A stretch of 64,000 nucleotides of DNA from DATEOR01 sp963766725. GTDB lineage: Bacteria > Actinomycetota > Thermoleophilia > Gaiellales > Gaiellaceae. The stretch lies in contig CAVYBK010000015.1 of NCBI GenBank assembly GCA_963766725.1, positions 1-64,000 of the forward strand. The letters are read 5' to 3'. Shown here piece after piece: positions 18,397-29,223 of the stretch. The notes beneath the pieces were generated by a model. That model made no database searches, was not told the DNA's origin, and worked only from the letters and a program-made list of their open reading frames with translations. The position numbers and the translations under genes were made by a program. Numbering within the stretch: the stretch's first letter is position 1; each line of letters begins with the position of its first letter.

Positions 18397-18433
18397 CATA
18401 CGAACGAGTGTTCGACTAGGTTAGGAGACTGAA

Positions 18434-18880
18434 ATGGCTGGCGACATCAACCGTGTGACCCTCGTGGGACGCCTGACGCGCGACCCGGAGCTCCGCCACC
18501 TTCCATCGGGGTCGCCGGTCCTCCAGCTCGGCGTGGCCTGCAACGGCCGCCAGAAGGACGAGGCCGGCAACTGGACCGACAAGCCGAACTTCTTCGACGT
18601 GAAGGTGTTCGGAAACCAGGCCGAGATGCTTTCCCAGCATCTGGCGAAGGGCCGGCGCATCGGCATCGACGGGCGGCTCGACTGGTCCTCCTGGGAGGCA
18701 CAGGACGGGTCGAAGCGCTCGAAGGTCGAGATCGTCGCCTTCCAGGTGCAGTTCCTCGACAGCCGCAGCGACAGCGGCGAGGGCCAGTCCTACATCCCGC
18801 AGTCGGACGTCAACGCAGACCGCACGGACTTCGCCCCCGCCGGAGCGGCGGCGAGCACCGACGACGACATCCCCTTCTAA
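18434..18880 (+). CDS. ssb: Single-stranded DNA-binding protein
   Basis: 148 residues. The OB-fold core (about 1-110) starts INRVTLVGRLTRDPELR, and the acidic tip DDDIPF at the end is the partner-binding tail. The linker is short for an actinobacterial SSB. It protects single-stranded DNA in replication and repair and sits in its standard place between rpsF and rpsR. Confidence 0.97.
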   Translation: MAGDINRVTLVGRLTRDPELRHLPSGSPVLQLGVACNGRQKDEAGNWTDKPNFFDVKVFGNQAEMLSQHLAKGRRIGIDGRLDWSSWEAQDGSKRSKVEIVAFQVQFLDSRSDSGEGQSYIPQSDVNADRTDFAPAGAAASTDDDIPF

Positions 18881-18903
18881 GACCAGGAGCGACGAGAAAC
18901 CGC

Positions 18904-19170
18904 ATGGCACAACGAGAGAAGCAGAGCGGCGCGCGCAGGCGCCCGTCCCAGTCGACCGGTCCGCTCCGGCGGAAGAGCTGTTACTTCTGCAAGGAGAAGA
19001 TCGAAGAGGTCGACTACAAGAACTACAACCAGCTGCGCCGCTACGTGTCCGAGAAGGGCAAGATCCGCTCACGGCGCATCACGGGAGCGTGCAGGCGCCA
19101 CCAGGAGCAGATCGCGGTCGCGGTCAAGCGCGCGCGTGAGATGGCGCTTCTGCCGTACGTCTCCGGCTAG
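18904..19170 (+). CDS. rpsR: 30S ribosomal protein S18
   Basis: 88 residues with the S18 core EVDYKNYNQLRRYVSEKGKI and RRITGACRRHQ. The pair CYFC plus later Cys and His form the zinc-ribbon (C+) version of S18. Genomes with zinc control often also have a zinc-free paralogue; none is in this window. Partner of S6. Confidence 0.97.
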   Translation: MAQREKQSGARRRPSQSTGPLRRKSCYFCKEKIEEVDYKNYNQLRRYVSEKGKIRSRRITGACRRHQEQIAVAVKRAREMALLPYVSG

Positions 19171-19173
19171 CTC

Positions 19174-19866
19174 ATGGACGTCATCCTCCTGAAGGACGTG
19201 GAGAAGGTCGGGCTGCGCGGCGACGTCGTCGCCGTCTCGCGCGGCTACATGCGCAACTACCTCGGCCCGCGGAAGCTCGCCCAGGAGGCGACGCCCGCGC
19301 GCGTTGCCGAGCTCGAGAAGGTAGACGCCCACCGCGCCCGGCACGAGGCCCAGAGCTTCGATGACGCGCAGAAGATCGCCGAGGCACTCGGCAAGGCCGA
19401 GCTTCGCTTCGACGTGAACGCCGGCCCGCAGGGACAACTCTTCGGCTCGGTCACGGCGACCGACGTCGCCGACGAGATCTGGGAGAAGCTCAAGATCCGC
19501 GTCGACCGCCGGAAGATCGACCTGCCCGACCCGATCAAGCGCATCGGGCGCTACGCGATCCCGGTGGAGATCTTCACCGACGTGTCCGCCGAGGTGCGAA
19601 CGCTCGTCGTCCCGGAGGGCGGCGAGCTTCCTCCCGAGGAGGAGCTCGAGGCGATGGAGGCCGCCGAGAAGGCCGCCGAGGAAGCGGAGGCCGAGGCCGC
19701 CGCGGAGCACCAGGCTGCCGTCGAGGCCGAGGTCGAGCAGTTCGTGGCCGAGGAAGAGACCGTCGAGCCCGAAGAGGAAGCGGCCGAAGCCGAGGAGGCC
19801 GAGGCGGAGGCTGTGGAAGCCGAATCGGAAGAGCAGGTCGTCGACCCCGACGCCGAACCTTCCTAG
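19174..19866 (+). CDS. rplI: 50S ribosomal protein L9 with long acidic tail
   Basis: Residues about 1-148 are ordinary L9: MDVILLKDVEKVGLRGDVV, the central helix and the C-domain. A further 80 or so residues of Glu/Ala-rich sequence follow (EAMEAAEKAAEEAEAEAAAE and on). L9 is normally about 150 residues, so the tail is an extension, not a frameshift, since the frame stays open with even composition. It starts four bases after rpsR. Confidence 0.95.
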   Translation: MDVILLKDVEKVGLRGDVVAVSRGYMRNYLGPRKLAQEATPARVAELEKVDAHRARHEAQSFDDAQKIAEALGKAELRFDVNAGPQGQLFGSVTATDVADEIWEKLKIRVDRRKIDLPDPIKRIGRYAIPVEIFTDVSAEVRTLVVPEGGELPPEEELEAMEAAEKAAEEAEAEAAAEHQAAVEAEVEQFVAEEETVEPEEEAAEAEEAEAEAVEAESEEQVVDPDAEPS

Positions 19867-19981
19867 CTCTCCACAGCCGCCTTCCACAGCCTTCTGGACA
19901 ACTCCACGAACTTTCCGCTCCGTGCGGGAATTTCCGTGGGAAGACCTGGGCCCTTTCTGGGGATGTCGTCCGGCCCTGATG

Positions 19982-19995
19982 CGAACATCTGTTCG
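19982..19995. promoter_or_regulatory. LexA/SOS box upstream of dnaB
   Basis: CGAACATCTGTTCG matches the GAAC-N4-GTTC SOS box of Gram-positive bacteria with perfect half-sites. It is 71 bases before the dnaB ATG and 115 bases after rplI, so it could give dnaB its own damage-induced promoter. Confidence 0.6.
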
Positions 19996-20066
19996 TTATG
20001 CCTGCAAAACGGCGTCCTTCGCTTGTGGAACCAGGAGACCCCACTCGTCCAATACGGTCGAGTCCT

Positions 20067-21428
20067 ATGGCGACGAACGGAAATCCGGGGACCGTGCTCG
20101 AGGACGCCCTCGTCCCGCCCCAGAACCTCGATGCTGAGGAGTCCGTTCTCGGCGCGATGATGCTCTCGCCCGGCGCGATCGCGTCGGTGAGCGAGATCCT
20201 CACGACCGACGGGCGCGAGTTCTACCGGGAGAGCCACGCGAAGATCTACCGCGCGGCGCTCGGGCTCTACGCAAAGGGCGAGCCAGTCGACGCGATCACC
20301 CTGGCCGACGAGCTCGACGAGCGCAGCGAGCTCGAGAACGTCGGCGGCAAGTTCCGGATCCACGAGCTGGCCTCGCTCGCACCCGCGACCGCGAACGCCC
20401 ACCACTACGCGCAAATCGTCCGCGAGACGGCGACGCTCCGCGGGCTGATCCGGGCCGGCGGCGACATCGCGCAGCTCGGCTGGGACCGCCCGGGCGAGAC
20501 GACGGAACTCGTCGACAAGGCCGAGCAGATCGTCTTCGACCTCTCGCAGCAGCGCGCCCGCGGCGAGTTCAGCCACATCGAGGAGCTCCTGAAGGAGAGC
20601 TTCGAGCGGATCACCGCGCTCTACGAGTCGGGCGCCGACGTCACCGGCGTCCCCTCGGGCTTCCGCGACATCGACCGCATCACGTCGGGCTTCCAGGACG
20701 GGAACCTCATCATCGTCGCCGCGCGGCCGAGCATGGGAAAGTCGGCGCTCGGGCTCTGCATGGCCGCGAACCTCGGCGTGCGCAAGGGCGTGCCCGTCGC
20801 GCTCTTCACGCTCGAGATGTCGAAGTCGGAGGTGACGCAGCGCCTCATGTGCAGCGAGGCCAAGGTCGAGTCGCAGCGCCTCCGCACCGGCAAGCTCGCG
20901 GCCGACGACTGGCCGCGCCTGACCGCGGCCTGCGACAAGCTGGCCAAGGCGCCCATCTACGTGGACGACACGGGCTCGATCACGATGATGGAGATCCGCT
21001 CGAAGGCTCGGCGCCTGAAGCAGAAGCACCCCGACCTCGGGCTCATAATCGTCGACTACCTGCAGCTCATGACCTCCGGGGTGAACGCGGAGAACCGCGT
21101 GCAGGAGGTGTCCCAGATCTCCCGCTCGCTCAAGGTGCTCGCGCGCGACCTCGAGGTCCCGATCATCGCGCTCTCGCAGCTCTCCCGTGCGGTCGAGCAG
21201 CGCCATGACAAGCGGCCCATCCTCTCCGACCTGCGGGAGTCCGGCTCGCTCGAGCAGGACGCCGACATCGTCTGCTTCATCTACCGCGACGAGTACTACA
21301 ACGACGAGTCCGACCAGCAGGGGCTCGCCGAGGTCATCGTCGCGAAGCACCGGAACGGCCCGACCGACACGGTGAAGCTCTCCTTCCTGCGGCGCTACGC
21401 GAAGTTCTCCGACCTGGCGGCCGCGTAG
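20067..21428 (+). CDS. dnaB: Replicative DNA helicase DnaB
   Basis: 453 residues. The N-terminal domain starts at PPQNLDAEESVLGAMMLSP. The RecA-like motor shows Walker A RPSMGKSAL, Walker B LIIVDYLQLM and SQLSRAVEQR with PILSDLRESGSLEQDAD. The ATG at 20067 is chosen because the longer frame upstream lacks homology and overlaps the SOS box region. No intein interrupts the motifs. It unwinds DNA as a hexamer at the fork. Confidence 0.96.
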   Translation: MATNGNPGTVLEDALVPPQNLDAEESVLGAMMLSPGAIASVSEILTTDGREFYRESHAKIYRAALGLYAKGEPVDAITLADELDERSELENVGGKFRIHELASLAPATANAHHYAQIVRETATLRGLIRAGGDIAQLGWDRPGETTELVDKAEQIVFDLSQQRARGEFSHIEELLKESFERITALYESGADVTGVPSGFRDIDRITSGFQDGNLIIVAARPSMGKSALGLCMAANLGVRKGVPVALFTLEMSKSEVTQRLMCSEAKVESQRLRTGKLAADDWPRLTAACDKLAKAPIYVDDTGSITMMEIRSKARRLKQKHPDLGLIIVDYLQLMTSGVNAENRVQEVSQISRSLKVLARDLEVPIIALSQLSRAVEQRHDKRPILSDLRESGSLEQDADIVCFIYRDEYYNDESDQQGLAEVIVAKHRNGPTDTVKLSFLRRYAKFSDLAAA

Positions 21429-21534
21429 CCATGGCCAGCTGGACGATCCCGGCGGAGCCACGCAGCCGCTCGCTCTGGTCCCGCCTGCGCGCGCTTCTGC
21501 GCCCGCCAGCCTGAAGGAGTTCTAAGCTCCAGCC

Positions 21535-22803
<1,269 letters not shown>

Positions 22804-23283
22804 GCTCGTCCTCCTCGGTCTCCACGACGCGCACCGATAGCTCCTCGAGCGCGCGGTAGAGCGCGAGCTCGCCCGCGGCAAGCCGTGCCTCGAGCACGGG
22901 CAGAGCGGACTTCCTGTACGCGCCGGGAAGCGGCCCCGTCGGCGGCACGGCCACGTCGTGGCCCTCGACCTCGTCGGCCAGGCGGCGAAGGAGCTCGGCG
23001 GAGACGAGCGGCATGTCGGTCGGGAGGACGACGGACACGTCGGTCTCGGCGTGACGAAGCGCGGCGACCAGCCCGACGATGGGCGCTCGCACCTCGCTCC
23101 CGTCGTCGACCACGTCGAACGGGAGACCGAGGTCGTCGCCCGCCTTGCCCACGACGAGGACGCGCCCGAATGCCTCCTCGAGCACGCGATGCGCACGCTC
23201 GCCGAGCACCTCGCCCTGAAAGCGGGCAACGGCCTTCGGCGACCCGAAGCGGCGGCTCGCGCCGCCGACAAGCAGAACGCCGG

Positions 23284-24060
23284 TTACCTCGTCCCGACCG
23301 CGTACCACGCTCGGGCCTGGAGCTCGAAGGGCCCCTCCGGCGAGCCGAGCCGGCGCCGGTACTCCTCCCGCAGGGCGGCTTGCGCCTCCGGCTCGAGCGA
23401 GGCAGTGAAGTCGCCGCCGGGCCCGACTCCGGCGAGGAAGGGCTCCCAGAGATCGTCGAAGTCCTCGTAGGACGCGGAGACGACGATCTCGCCGCCCTCG
23501 ACGCCGCGAAGGCCGGCTCCTTCCCAGAGCTGCACGACCTCCTCCGGCTCGCCAAAGCGCATCCGCGTGCGCTCGTCGCGAGCCGCTGCGCCGCGCTCGT
23601 CGACCGCGCCCGCCGCCTCCCAGAACACCCTCAGCATGGTCATCTCGCCACGGTAGTCCCAGACCGCTGCCGCAACGACGCCGCCCTCCTTCGCCACGCG
23701 CGCCATCTCCGCGGCTCCTCCCTCCGGATCGGTGAGGAAGTTGACGACGAGCTGAGCGAAGACGGCGTCGAACGAGCCGTCCTCGAAGGGAAGCTCCTCC
23801 GCAGTTCCCCGCCGCACATCGGCAGCGGGGAATTGCTCTGCCAGCGCCGAAGCGAACGGCTCGGAAGGATCGACCGCGGCGACGTTCTCTTCCCCCAGGA
23901 TCTCGGTGAGCACCGCGGTGAGCTTGCCCGTGCCGGCGCCGACATCGAGTGCCCTCATCCCCGGGCGGACACCGGCCCGCTCCGACAGCGCGCGGCCGAG
24001 CGCATCGCCGTAGCGCCCCATGAAGCGGTCGTACATCTCGGGTGCGACGTTGAAGGTCAT
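23284..24060 (-). CDS. Class I SAM-dependent methyltransferase
   Basis: 258 residues of the UbiE-like family: motif I ALDVGAGTGKLTAVL, motif II VAAVDPSEPF and the post-motif LPFEDGSFDAVFAQ. The substrate is not evident. It starts with ATG at 24060, overlapping the fdhD stop by four bases, and is placed between fdhD and mobA. A direct link to cofactor or formate metabolism is not known for this family. Confidence 0.9.
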   Translation of the reverse strand: MTFNVAPEMYDRFMGRYGDALGRALSERAGVRPGMRALDVGAGTGKLTAVLTEILGEENVAAVDPSEPFASALAEQFPAADVRRGTAEELPFEDGSFDAVFAQLVVNFLTDPEGGAAEMARVAKEGGVVAAAVWDYRGEMTMLRVFWEAAGAVDERGAAARDERTRMRFGEPEEVVQLWEGAGLRGVEGGEIVVSASYEDFDDLWEPFLAGVGPGGDFTASLEPEAQAALREEYRRRLGSPEGPFELQARAWYAVGTR

Positions 24061-24839
24061 CCGATGCGCTGCGGCTCCGAGTAGACGTTGACGCGCCCGC
24101 CACGGACGAAACCGCAGAGCGTCACGCCACGATCGCGCGCGAGGTCGACCGCGAGCGTGCTCGGCGCGCCGACGGCGACGACCACCGGGCAGCCGGCGAC
24201 CGCGGCCTTCTGGACGAGCTCGAAGGAGAGACGCCCGCTCACGCAGAGCACCTTGTCCGAGAGCGGAAGGAGCCCTTCGCCGAACGCCCAGCCGACGACC
24301 TTGTCCATGGCGTTGTGCCGGCCCACGTCCTCCCGGACGACGAGGAGCTCTCCCTCGGACGAGAAGAGCCCGGTCGCGTGCAGGCCGCCCGTGGCCGCGA
24401 AGGCCGGTTGCGCCTCCCGCAGCCGGTCGGGCAGCACGGCCACGAGCTCGGCCGAGACGACGAGCTCGCTCTCGACCCGGGGCGCTTCCACGGCGACGGC
24501 CTCGAGCGCGCCCTTGCCGCAGACCCCACAGGAGGACGAGGTGTAGAAGTTCCGCGCGAGCCGGTCGAAGTCGACGTGTCCTTCGACCTCCACGTCGATC
24601 ACGTTGGCGGCGAGATCGGCCGCAGGGTGGGCGGACACGGCTGCGATCCCCTCGGAACGAAGGAATCCGACCGAAAGCTCCTCGTCGTGGCCCGGGGTGC
24701 GCATCGTCACGGCGATCGGCCGGCCGTCGACCCGGATCTCGAGCGGCTCCTCGACCGCGATCTCGTCAGGCTCGGTCTCCCCCTCGGGAAGCCGCACGAC
24801 CTCGACCGAGGATGCGGAGTACGGGGGAACCTCGTTCAC
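24057..24839 (-). CDS. fdhD: Formate dehydrogenase accessory sulfurtransferase
   Basis: 260 residues. FdhD delivers sulfur to the molybdenum cofactor of formate dehydrogenase. The Cys motif SSCGVCGKGALEAV carries the transfer cysteines; GRHNAMDKVVGWA and VCVSGRLSFELVQKAA are also family signatures. GTG start at 24839. It is divergent from the formate dehydrogenase operon across about 75 bases, so both may share control. Confidence 0.95.
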   Translation of the reverse strand: MNEVPPYSASSVEVVRLPEGETEPDEIAVEEPLEIRVDGRPIAVTMRTPGHDEELSVGFLRSEGIAAVSAHPAADLAANVIDVEVEGHVDFDRLARNFYTSSSCGVCGKGALEAVAVEAPRVESELVVSAELVAVLPDRLREAQPAFAATGGLHATGLFSSEGELLVVREDVGRHNAMDKVVGWAFGEGLLPLSDKVLCVSGRLSFELVQKAAVAGCPVVVAVGAPSTLAVDLARDRGVTLCGFVRGGRVNVYSEPQRIG

Positions 24840-24913
24840 TATGATCGCAAACCATAGACGTCCTCCGGCTCACCGAGGTTCTTCCCCAGCTGCCGAAGGA
24901 GCGGACGCGCCTC

Positions 24914-26416
24914 TTGGACAACCTCGGGCGCATCCGCCGCGAGGTCGGCCCGGTCACCCCTGAGCTCTCGGACGCGCTCGCCGACCACATGAACGTCCGC
25001 CGCGGCGAGGTGCACGAGGTCGTGTCTTTCTACTCGTTCCTCGAGGTTCCGGTGGACGCCGTGCGCGTCTGCATCGGCCCGGTCTGCGACTGCCTCGGCG
25101 CCAAGGACCTCCTCGCGCGCGAGCAGGAGAAGGCGAACGGCGTCCCCGTCCTCGGCGTCGAGTGCCTCGGCCACTGCGACATCGCGCCGGTGCTCACGCG
25201 CGGCGACGTCGTCGAGCCCGAGGTGACGAGGCGGACGAACACCGGCTCCTCGCTCGGCCTCGAGCAGGCCGACCAGACCCTCGCCGACTACGAGGCGCGC
25301 GGCGGGCTTTCCGTCCTTCGCAACCTGCCGTCCAGGGAGAAGATCGTCGAGGAGCTCAAGGCCTCCGGCCTCTCCGGCTACGGGGGCGCCGGCTTCCCGA
25401 CGGGGCTCAAGTGGGAGGCGGTCGCGAAGGAGCCGGCTCCGCGCTACGTCGTGGTCAACGCGGACGAAGGCGAGCCGGGGACGATCAAGGACCGCTACGT
25501 GATGGAGCTGCGCCCGCACCTCATGCTCGAGGGCACGCTCATCGCCATGGACTTCGCGGAGGCGACCGAGGGGTTCATCTATCTGCGGGAGGAGTACGCG
25601 ACCGCCCGCGACCGCTTGGAACAGGCGCTGGGGGAATTCCGTGCCGCCGGTCTCCTCGACGGCCGGTCCCTCGAGCTGGTCATCGGCGCCGGCGCCTACA
25701 TCTGCGGTGAGGAGACCGCGATGCTCGAGTCGATGGAGGGCCGGCGCGGAATGCCGCGCCTGAAGCCCCCCTTCCCCAGCCAGGTCGGCTACCTCGGCAG
25801 CCCCACGCTGATCAACAACGTCGAGACACTGGCGCACATCCCCGCGATCCTCGCTGGAGGCGGCGACGCCTGGCCGCGGGTCCGCCTCTGGTCGGTGACC
25901 GGCGCCGTGCAGGCGCCCGGCTGCTACGAGGCGCCGCTCGACGTCACGCCGAGGCAGCTGATCGACGACTACGCCGGCGGCGCCACCGAGGAGATCGGTG
26001 CGATCGTCCCCGGCGGCGCGGCGAGCGGAATCCTGCCGCCGGCCGCGCTCGACGTGCCCCTCACACGCGAGAGCCTGCGCGAGTGGAACGCCGGCCCGGG
26101 CTCCGCCGCCGTGCAGGTCTTCCCGGCGAGCTACTCGCCCTTGCGGCTCCTCGCCGAGACCATGCGCTTCTTCGCCGAGGAGTCCTGCCAGAAGTGCACG
26201 CCCTGCCGGATCGGCAACCGCGGCATGCACCACCTGGTCGAAGAGCTCGCCAACGGCGAGGCGGTGATGACGCGCGAGCAGGCCGAGGAGTGGCTCGACG
26301 CGATGGCCGCGACCTCGATCTGCGGCCTCGGCCAGGGCGCGCCCTTCCCGATGCGGAACGCGTTCAAGCACTGGCCGGAGCTCTTCGAGCCCCTCGGGGA
26401 GCCCGCAATAAGATGA
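24914..26416 (+). CDS. NAD-dependent formate dehydrogenase diaphorase subunit (NuoE-NuoF fusion)
   Basis: Residues about 1-125 are a NuoE-like thioredoxin-fold domain with 2Fe-2S cysteines (C53, C58, C84, C88). The rest is NuoF-like: GYGGAGFPTGLKWE and NADEGEPGTIKDR for FMN/NAD, and ESCQKCTPCR plus Cys470 for a 4Fe-4S cluster. It passes electrons from the catalytic subunit to NAD+. The TTG start at 24914 is provisional; the frame stays open 23 codons upstream (LRLTEVLPQLPKERTRL) and looks homologous but has no standard start. ATGA overlap with fdhA. Confidence 0.92.
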   Translation: MDNLGRIRREVGPVTPELSDALADHMNVRRGEVHEVVSFYSFLEVPVDAVRVCIGPVCDCLGAKDLLAREQEKANGVPVLGVECLGHCDIAPVLTRGDVVEPEVTRRTNTGSSLGLEQADQTLADYEARGGLSVLRNLPSREKIVEELKASGLSGYGGAGFPTGLKWEAVAKEPAPRYVVVNADEGEPGTIKDRYVMELRPHLMLEGTLIAMDFAEATEGFIYLREEYATARDRLEQALGEFRAAGLLDGRSLELVIGAGAYICGEETAMLESMEGRRGMPRLKPPFPSQVGYLGSPTLINNVETLAHIPAILAGGGDAWPRVRLWSVTGAVQAPGCYEAPLDVTPRQLIDDYAGGATEEIGAIVPGGAASGILPPAALDVPLTRESLREWNAGPGSAAVQVFPASYSPLRLLAETMRFFAEESCQKCTPCRIGNRGMHHLVEELANGEAVMTREQAEEWLDAMAATSICGLGQGAPFPMRNAFKHWPELFEPLGEPAIR

Positions 26417-29157
26417 GCTCGATGGTGCGCTTCACGCTCGACGGCCGCGAGGCGAGCGCCCCCGAGGGCGAGCTCCTCGTCCACGCGGCGGCACGCCACG
26501 GCGTCTTCATCCCCACCCTCTGCCACGACGACAAGCTCGACCCGTACGGCGGCTGCCGCATGTGCGTCGTCGGCGTCGAGGGCTCGCCGCGGCCGCTGCC
26601 CGCGTGCGCGACCCGCGTGACGGAGGGAATGGCCGTCTCGACGAACTCCTCGGTCCCGGCGTACAGGAAGACGCTCACCGAGATGCTTCTCGCCGAGCAC
26701 CTCGACCCGAACCCGGGCGGGCGCCCGAACGAGCTCACCGACCTCGCGAACGAGCTCGACGCCGAGGCGCCGTTCGTCCTCCCGGACGCCAAGCGCGAGG
26801 ACTACGAGGACCGGAACCGGCTCATGGGCTACACGCCCGACGCGTGCATCCTGTGCAACCGCTGCGTGCGCTACACGCAGGAGGTCATGCAGTGCTCGGC
26901 GCTCTCGCTCGAGGGCCGCGGGCCGCACGCGCGCATCGTCCCGACCTGGGAGCGCTCGTGGCTGGACACCGAGTGCGAGCTCTGCGGCGGCTGCCTCTCC
27001 GTCTGCCCGACAGGCGCGATCTTCGAGAAGTTCCTGGAAGGCACCGAGCAGCCCGAGCGCGAGCTCGTGAAGACGAAGACGACCTGCACCTTCTGCGGCG
27101 TCGGCTGCCAGCTCGACCTGAACGTCGACCCGAAGACGAACCGGATCGTCAAGGTGACCTCGGAACCGCACTACGTCTCGAACGAGGGCAACCTCTGCGT
27201 CAAGGGCCGCTTCGCGTTCAACTTCGTCCACCACCCGGACCGGCTGACGAAGCCGATGGTGCGCGGCGAGGACGGCGAGCTGCACGAGACGAGCTGGGAG
27301 GATGCGCTCAAAGCCGCCGCCGACGGCCTCAACCGCGTCAAGGCCGAGCACGGCCCGCAGTCGATCGGCTTCCTCGCCTCCGCACGCCTGACGATGGAGG
27401 AGAACTTCCTCATCCAGAAGCTCGCGCGCTCGGTGGTCGGGACGAACTCGATCCACAGCTGCGAAGCCACCTGACACGCTCCGACTCTTTACGGCCTGGT
27501 CAGGTCGTTGGGCAGAGGAGCTACCACCAACTCGATCCCGGAGATCGAGAACACCCGCTTCATCCTCGTGATCGGGTCGAACACGACCGAGGCGCACCCG
27601 GTGCTCGCGCTGCGCATGAAGAAGGCGGCACGCAACGGCGCCACCCTCGTCGTCGCCGACCCCCGCAAGATCTGGCTGACGAAGCTCGCCAAGCGCCACC
27701 TCCAGCTCCGCCCCGGATCGGACGTCTGGCTGCGTCAACGCGATGATGCACGTGATCCTCAAGGAGGGGCTCCAGAACGAGGAGTACATCCGCGAGCACA
27801 CCGAGGACTTCGACGCGGTCGCCGAGGTCGTCTCCCGCTACACCCCCGAGGAGGCCGAGAAGGTCACCGGCGTTCCCGCGGCCGACATCGTCGCCACGGC
27901 ACGCGAGTACGCGACCGAGAGGCACGCGGCGATCTTCTACACGCTCGGCATCACCGAGCACGCGTGCGCGGTCGACAACATCTGGTCGCTCTCGAACCTC
28001 GTTCTCATGACCGGCCACCTCGGCTACGAGTCGACCGGCCTGAACGCCCTCCGTGGCCAGAACAACGTCCAGGGCCTGAACGACGCCGGCGCGAATCCCT
28101 CCTACTTCCCCGGCTACCAGCCGGCCGACGACGCCGAGATCAGGCAGAAGTTCTCCGAGGCGTGGGGCGTCGAGGTGCCCGAGACGCCCGGCTACCGGCT
28201 CGACCAGATGATGTCGGGCCTCCACGACGGGCGGATCAAGGCGCTCTACCTCATCGGCGAGAACCCGGCGCAGACCGAGCCGAACGCCCACCACGTCGAG
28301 GAGGGGCTCGAGCACCTCGACTTCCTCGTCACGCAGGACCTCTTCCTGAACGACATGACCGAGCGGCTCGCCGACGTCGTCTTCCCGGCCTCGAGCTTCG
28401 CCGAGAAGGACGGGACGTTCACGAACACCGAGCGCCGCGTGAACCGCGTCCGCAAGGCGGTCCCGTGCCCGGGCGAGGCGCGCGAGGACTGGCAGATCGT
28501 CGTCGACATGGCGAAGGCCCTCGGCGGCAGCTGGCCCGAGTACCGGACGTCCGAGGACGCCTGGAACGAGTTCGCCGACCTGTCGCCGCTCTGGACAGGC
28601 ATCCGCTACGACCGCATCGAGGAGGTCGGGTTGCAGTGGCCATGCACCGACCTCGACCACCCGGGGACGCCGTTCCTGCACGCGCCGAGCCCGTCACGGC
28701 CGAGCGGCAAGGGCAAGTTCTACCCCGTCGAGTACCAGCCGCCGATCGAGCAGCCCGACTCCGAGTACCCGTTCGTCCTCTCGACCGGGCGCACGCTCTA
28801 CCACTACAACTCGGCGACGATGACCATGCGCGAGGAAGGGGTCGTCCAGAAGCAGGAGGATCCGTTCGTCGAGATGCACCCGGACGACGCGGTCGCGCTC
28901 GGGATCGAGGACGGCGACTGGGTGCGGCTCGTCTCGCGGCGCGGCGAGCTCGAGGCGCGGGCGGCTATCGGCGAGCGCGTCTACCCCGGCCTCGTCTGGA
29001 TGGCGCTCCACTTCGCGCAGGCGAAGGTGAACTGGCTCACCCACGACGTCGGCGACCCGCTCATCGGGACGCGGCGCTCATCGGGACGCCGGAGTACAAG
29101 ACGTCTGCGATCCGCATCGAGCCGGTCGGCTCGGCCCTCAAGCCAGCGGCTCGCTAG
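26413..29157 (+). CDS. fdhA: Formate dehydrogenase catalytic subunit, selenocysteine-containing (two frameshifts)
   Basis: Molybdopterin enzyme oxidising formate to CO2, about 910 residues when read through. N-terminal 2Fe-2S domain (CHDDKLDPYGGCRMC), two ferredoxin-like clusters (CILCNRCVRYTQEVMQC, CELCGGCLSVCP) and the 4Fe-4S motif CTFCGVGCQLDL. The TGA at 27472 is codon 354 and falls exactly on the active-site position: HSCEAT-U-HAPTLYGL, where relatives have C/U-H-A/G-P-S. The same frame continues after it. The frame then shifts near 27730 (DVWL to VNAMMHVI) and again in a 17-base tandem duplication at 29058-29091, after which IGTPEYKTSAIRIEPV ends the protein. Without both shifts the enzyme would be complete. 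Confidence 0.9.
27472..27521 (+). promoter_or_regulatory. Bacterial SECIS-like hairpin for UGA decoding
   Basis: UGA at 27472-27474, then a lower stem GCTCC (27478-27482) with GGAGC (27517-27521), and an upper seven-base stem ACGGCCT (27491-27497) with AGGTCGT (27502-27508) closed by the loop GGTC. The E. coli fdhF SECIS also has a GGUC apical loop. The loop starts 23 bases after the UGA. Confidence 0.8.
29058..29091 (+). repeat. 17-base tandem duplication inside fdhA
   Basis: Two adjacent copies beginning CGCTCATCGGGACGC, with one difference near the end of the second. Taking out one copy restores GDPLIGTPEYKTS in frame, so the duplication is a frame-disrupting insertion. Confidence 0.8.
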
Positions 29158-29205
29158 AACCCCAGACGGAGGCGACGAGCGCAGGGCACCGCTTCTCCGG
29201 TCCCC

Positions 29206-29217
29206 TGTTGATAAACA
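29206..29217. promoter_or_regulatory. Short palindrome before the glycerol kinase-like gene
   Basis: TGTTGATAAACA, four-base half-sites around GATA, in an otherwise GC-rich leader and ending six bases before the GTG. A DeoR/GlpR- or LacI-type operator is possible but weakly supported. Confidence 0.3.
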
Positions 29218-29223
29218 AGCAGC

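Noticed and set aside
20067..21428. Intein in DnaB
   Set aside because: Length is normal and the P-loop and later motifs are uninterrupted.
21431..21514. 27-residue frame (MASWTIPAEPRSRSLWS...) between dnaB and purA
   Set aside because: It has a start and stop but no ribosome binding site, and its basic Arg/Pro composition is typical of chance frames at this GC. Not called.
27472..27474. TGA in fdhA as a real stop or nonsense mutation
   Set aside because: Homology continues in the same frame right after it, it sits on the active-site Cys/Sec position, and a SECIS-like hairpin follows. Read as selenocysteine.
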